The notes below the pieces were generated by a model. That model made no database searches. It saw only the letters and a list, made by a program, of their open reading frames with translations, and was not told where the DNA came from. From Helicobacter sp. (lineage in GTDB: Bacteria; Campylobacterota; Campylobacteria; Campylobacterales; Helicobacteraceae): a stretch of DNA of 8,351 nt. This document shows positions 5,773 through 8,351 of the stretch, one piece after another. The stretch's first letter is position 1. Each line of letters starts with the position of its first letter. The translations under genes and the position numbers were made by a program. The stretch lies in contig JARIAP010000028.1 of assembly GCA_029257755.1 (NCBI GenBank), forward strand, positions 1-8,351. The letters run 5' to 3'.

Positions 5773-6543
5773 ATGGATTTATCAAGTATTTTAGGTATTG
5801 TATTATCAATTGTTAGTATTTCAGTCGGTGATATATTGGAAGGTGGTAACCCACTGCATGTTATTCACCTAAGCTCTGTTCTTATAGTTATACCAACAGC
5901 TATGTTTTCAGCTATGACTTCAAGTCATGCACATGCGGTAAAAGCAGCTTTTAAAGAATTAAAGCTTGTATTTGTGAATCCAAAGGTAAATCTAAATAAT
6001 ACAATAAGACAGATGGTTGAATTTAGCTCCGAAGCTCGTAAAAATGGATTATTAACTCTTGAAGCAAGAGTATCACAATTAGAAGATGATTTCACAAGAG
6101 AATCAATGTCAATGATAATTGATGGTAGAGAAGCAAAAGATGTTCGAGAAGATATGGAAGTGCAAATAGAACAATTAGAACATGATTATCATGGTGCAGC
6201 ACATTTTTGGATAATTATGGGTGAATCATCACCTACATTTGGTCTAGTTGGTGCAGTTATGGGTCTTATGTTGGCATTAGCATTACTTGATAATCCAGCA
6301 GCAATGGCAGCGGGTATTGCAGGTGCATTTACAGCTACGGTTACAGGTATCATGAGTGCTTATGCGTTTTTTGGTCCTTTTGGACATAAATTAAAAGCAA
6401 AATCTCATGATATAATTATGGAAAAAGTTATGATACTTGAAGCTGTTGTTGGAATTGCGAACGGCGATAATCCGCGTAACCTAGAAGCTAAATTATTAGG
6501 ATTTATACCACCGGGTGAACCAAAGATTTCACAATTTGAATAA
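5773..6543 (+). CDS. motA: Flagellar motor stator protein MotA
   Basis: MotA is the inner-membrane ring subunit of the stator. With MotB it forms a proton channel and pushes on FliG in the rotor to turn the flagellum. The 256-residue length suits the epsilonproteobacterial form (E. coli 295). Four membrane segments are visible at about 3-19, 31-48, 146-170 and 180-202, with a large cytoplasmic loop between the second and third. In this loop Arg 89 and Glu 97, within EARKNGLLTLE (87-97), match the E. coli charged residues (Arg 90, Glu 98) that contact FliG. The conserved prolines are Pro 154 in ESSPTFGLVGAVMG (151-164) and Pro 202 in FFGPFG (199-204). A good ribosome site (GAGG) lies 6 bases upstream. 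motB follows after a 47-base gap that holds a hairpin. Confidence 0.97.
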   Translation: MDLSSILGIVLSIVSISVGDILEGGNPLHVIHLSSVLIVIPTAMFSAMTSSHAHAVKAAFKELKLVFVNPKVNLNNTIRQMVEFSSEARKNGLLTLEARVSQLEDDFTRESMSMIIDGREAKDVREDMEVQIEQLEHDYHGAAHFWIIMGESSPTFGLVGAVMGLMLALALLDNPAAMAAGIAGAFTATVTGIMSAYAFFGPFGHKLKAKSHDIIMEKVMILEAVVGIANGDNPRNLEAKLLGFIPPGEPKISQFE

Positions 6544-6553
6544 TTTATAAATA

Positions 6554-6569
6554 TCTCTCAAAAGAGAGA
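6554..6569 (+). other. Hairpin between motA and motB
   Basis: TCTCTC (6554-6559), the loop AAAA and GAGAGA (6564-6569) form a perfect 6-base-pair stem with a 4-base loop, 10 bases after the motA stop. It is followed by GTTT and an A run rather than a U tract, so it is a poor terminator. It more likely affects RNA stability or processing and so the MotA to MotB ratio. AAGGA for motB begins 11 bases later. Confidence 0.6.
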
Positions 6570-6590
6570 AAGTTTAAAAAAGGATAAACT

Positions 6591-7358
6591 ATGGCAAAGA
6601 AATGTAAATGCGAAGAATGTGCAGCTGGAGAAAAATGGGCTGTTCCGTATGCAGACTTTTTATCATTATTGTTAGCACTTTTTATTGCTTTATATGCAAT
6701 TTCCGCTTCAAATACTTCAAGAGTAAAGGCAGTCACACAAGCATTTATTACAATTTTTGATGCTACACCAATGCCCGAGAGAACTATGCCTGTAATGATT
6801 ATACCACCAGATCCAGGAACTGTTAGAGAAGAAACAACAGAGACATTAAAAAATACATCTACAAATCAAAATTCACCAACCACTGTAGTTACAATAACTC
6901 AATTATCAAATCTTATACAAGATGGTGGATTATTAGAACAAATAGAGCAAGGAACTACACTTCGTTTGCCATCTGATATATTATTTGAACCGGGTGAAGC
7001 ACAATTAATAAATCAAGATAGAAAAACAGAGCTTGATTTATTAGCAACAACTATTGCTAAACTTCCACCAGAAGTTATGATAAATATTAAGGGATATACA
7101 GACAATTCTCCATCAGGTATGTATAAAAACAATTATGAATTAGCTGCTGCAAGAGCTGCAAATGTAATGGAATATTTAATAGGAAGGGGGGTTGATCCTG
7201 CAAAATTATCATATACTTCATTTGGACAATATCAACCAATAGTGCCAAATACAAATGAAGTAAATCGTCGTGCTAATAATAGAGTAGAAATATTCTTTTC
7301 TACCACTACAACATCTGTAAAAGAAGTTAAAGGTGTATTAGAAGATATGGAACAATAA
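6591..7358 (+). CDS. motB: Flagellar motor stator protein MotB
   Basis: MotB pairs with MotA to form the proton channel and anchors the stator to peptidoglycan. The 255-residue protein has a short cytoplasmic N-terminus, one membrane helix (about 21-39) with the essential proton-carrying Asp 22 in WAVPYADF (16-23), a plug and linker region (about 42-120), and an OmpA-like peptidoglycan-binding domain (about 122-236). That domain shows GYTDNSP (168-174), LAAARAANVMEYL (184-196) and RANNRVEIFF (227-236). Three cysteines crowd the N-terminus (C5, C7, C10), just before the membrane helix. The ribosome site AAGGA (6580-6584) is 6 bases before the ATG. It is translated after motA in the same transcript, and tatB follows 13 bases after its stop. 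All key residues are present, so it should be functional. Confidence 0.97.
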   Translation: MAKKCKCEECAAGEKWAVPYADFLSLLLALFIALYAISASNTSRVKAVTQAFITIFDATPMPERTMPVMIIPPDPGTVREETTETLKNTSTNQNSPTTVVTITQLSNLIQDGGLLEQIEQGTTLRLPSDILFEPGEAQLINQDRKTELDLLATTIAKLPPEVMINIKGYTDNSPSGMYKNNYELAAARAANVMEYLIGRGVDPAKLSYTSFGQYQPIVPNTNEVNRRANNRVEIFFSTTTTSVKEVKGVLEDMEQ

Positions 7359-7374
7359 AAGGAGTTATTCTTTG
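7359..7374 (+). promoter_or_regulatory. Ribosome site that fixes the TTG start of tatB
   Basis: AAGGAG at 7359-7364 begins directly after the motB stop and lies 7 bases before TTG at 7372. No in-frame ATG lies near by, and the residues after TTG match the conserved TatB N-terminus, so the TTG start is well supported. Confidence 0.8.
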
Positions 7375-7773
7375 CTTGGCTTTGGAATTGGCGAAATAAT
7401 ATTAATCGTAATAGTAGCAATTATTGTATTAGGACCAGACAAATTACCAAATGCAATAATTGAAGTTACTAAGATTATAAAAGTAATAAAAAATACAATA
7501 CATGATGCAAAGGAAACGATAGATAGAGAGGTAAATTTAGCAGAATTAAAAAAAGATGCACAAGAATATAAAGAAAGATTAGAACATAGCGTAGATATTA
7601 GCAAAGAAATGAAAGATGTAAATTTAGTAACAGAAATACAAAAAGATATGAACGATATACAACATTTATTTCAAGATTACAAACCACAAAAAATTGATAT
7701 TGATTCTAAAAAATTAAATGTAGATAATAATATACAAACAGAAAAAGAAAATAATGAGAAAAAATATAAATAA
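7372..7773 (+). CDS. tatB: Sec-independent (twin-arginine) translocase subunit TatB
   Basis: TatB joins TatC in the inner membrane to form the receptor that binds twin-arginine signal peptides, so that folded, often cofactor-bearing proteins can be exported. The 133-residue protein shows the family plan: a short N-terminal membrane helix (about 5-20) with Glu 8 in GFGIGEI (3-9), the hinge LGPDKLP (20-26) with Gly 21 and Pro 22, an amphipathic helix (about 27-45, NAIIEVTKIIKVIK), and a long charged, lysine- and glutamate-rich helical tail (46-133). Glu 8 and the longer tail favour TatB over TatA. The start is TTG, set by a strong ribosome site. It lies 13 bases after motB and 31 bases before tatC. 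The link to tatC confirms the identity. tatA is not in the window. Confidence 0.93.
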   Translation: MLGFGIGEIILIVIVAIIVLGPDKLPNAIIEVTKIIKVIKNTIHDAKETIDREVNLAELKKDAQEYKERLEHSVDISKEMKDVNLVTEIQKDMNDIQHLFQDYKPQKIDIDSKKLNVDNNIQTEKENNEKKYK

Positions 7774-7804
7774 TATAAATAAAAAACTATAAAACGATAC
7801 AAAT

Positions 7805-8351
7805 ATGTTTGAAGAATTGAAGCCACATTTGCAAGATTTACGCAAGCGTTTGGTTATATCAATATTAAGCATAGTAGTTTGTTTTGTTGTATGTTTTGCA
7901 TTTCATCAAGAGATATTTTCATGGGTTCAATTACCCATGCAAAAAGCATTTGATTCTGGTATAAAAGGAAAATTAATACAAGTAGCACCAGCAGAATATT
8001 TATTTGTAGCAATAAAAGTAAGTTTTTTTAGTGCATTTGTTATTGCTATACCAATTGTTTTTTGGCAATTATGGCTTTTTATTGCACCGGGTTTATATAA
8101 ACATGAAAAAAAATTAGTTCTACCATTTGTATTTTTTGGTAGCTTTATGTTTGCTCTTGGGTTAATTTTTTGTTATGAAATTGTATTTCCATTTATAATT
8201 AAATATGTTCTTGCATTTGGAAATGAAATTATTGAAGCAAATATTTCAAGTAATGAATATTTATCATTTTTTATTCGTATAATGTTTGCATTTGGACTTA
8301 TATTTGAATTGCCTGTTATGGCTTTCTTTTTAGGGAAAATTGGGCTTATAA
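7805..8351 (+). CDS. tatC: Sec-independent (twin-arginine) translocase subunit TatC (partial, 3' end missing)
   Basis: TatC is the multi-spanning core of the twin-arginine translocase and binds the RR motif of signal peptides at its cytoplasmic face. The frame is open from ATG 7805 to the right edge, giving 182 codons of a usual 240-260, and covers about four of the six membrane helices. Family signatures are HLQDLRKRL (8-16), VFWQLWLFIAPGLYKHE (85-101) with Glu 101 matching the signal-binding Glu 103 of E. coli, VFPF (127-130), YLSFFIRIMFAFGLIFELPV (152-171) and Glu 168. The usual Glu of the H-L-x-E-L-R-x-R motif is Asp 11 here, a mild change. No clear ribosome site precedes the ATG, so its translation may depend on that of tatB. 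Apart from the cut at the window edge it looks intact. Confidence 0.95.
   Translation, partial: MFEELKPHLQDLRKRLVISILSIVVCFVVCFAFHQEIFSWVQLPMQKAFDSGIKGKLIQVAPAEYLFVAIKVSFFSAFVIAIPIVFWQLWLFIAPGLYKHEKKLVLPFVFFGSFMFALGLIFCYEIVFPFIIKYVLAFGNEIIEANISSNEYLSFFIRIMFAFGLIFELPVMAFFLGKIGLI

Noticed and set aside
7365..7604. Open frame of 79 codons on the minus strand over tatB
   Set aside because: TatB on the plus strand has conserved family motifs and a strong ribosome site; the antisense frame has neither.
7774..7804. CGATAC in the tatB-tatC gap as a FliA (sigma-28) -10 box
   Set aside because: It matches only loosely, no suitable -35 element lies upstream, and it would be only a few bases from the tatC start.

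Overview
The window is strongly AT-rich chromosomal DNA from an epsilonproteobacterium (Campylobacterota), most likely Helicobacter or a close relative. Three things point there: a cysteine-rich Sel1-repeat secreted protein of the Hcp type, MotA and MotB of the short Helicobacter/Campylobacter form, and the order metallo-hydrolase, ThiF-like protein, motA, motB, which as I recall it matches HP0813-HP0816 of H. pylori. The species is not decided by the sequence. There is no rRNA, tRNA, CRISPR array, insertion sequence or phage gene, and no stretch longer than about 95 bases without a gene.

Layout: everything left of about 3165 reads on the minus strand and everything right of 3257 on the plus strand. 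Minus strand, in order of transcription: a COG3014-type lipoprotein (3165-1681), an LpoB-like lipoprotein that starts on the base after the first one's stop (1680-1072), the wobble-base tRNA methyltransferase TrmL (1016-549), and the first 160 codons of a GlcD-type FAD-linked glycolate/lactate oxidase (480-1, cut by the left edge). Plus strand: a secreted Sel1/Hcp-like protein (3257-4201), a glyoxalase II-like metallo-beta-lactamase-fold hydrolase (4282-4887), a MoeB/ThiF E1-like enzyme (4935-5717), motA (5773-6543), motB (6591-7358), tatB (7372-7773) and the first 182 codons of tatC (from 7805, cut by the right edge).

How they work together: the two lipoproteins look like one outer-envelope unit, plausibly tied to peptidoglycan synthesis. 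MotA and MotB form the proton-driven flagellar stator. TatB and TatC form the substrate receptor of the twin-arginine protein export system; tatA is not in view. The 3' half reads as a mostly co-directional, tightly packed array from the hydrolase to tatC, with a sigma-54-like promoter just before motA.

No clearly new multi-gene system is visible. The best leads are a long dyad-symmetric divergent promoter between the lipoprotein operon and the Sel1 gene, the sigma-54-like site before motA, a ThiF/MoeB protein lacking the usual conserved cysteine, a perfect hairpin between motA and motB, and the linkage of stator and Tat genes. All protein identities were made by reading motifs by eye; no database search was run.
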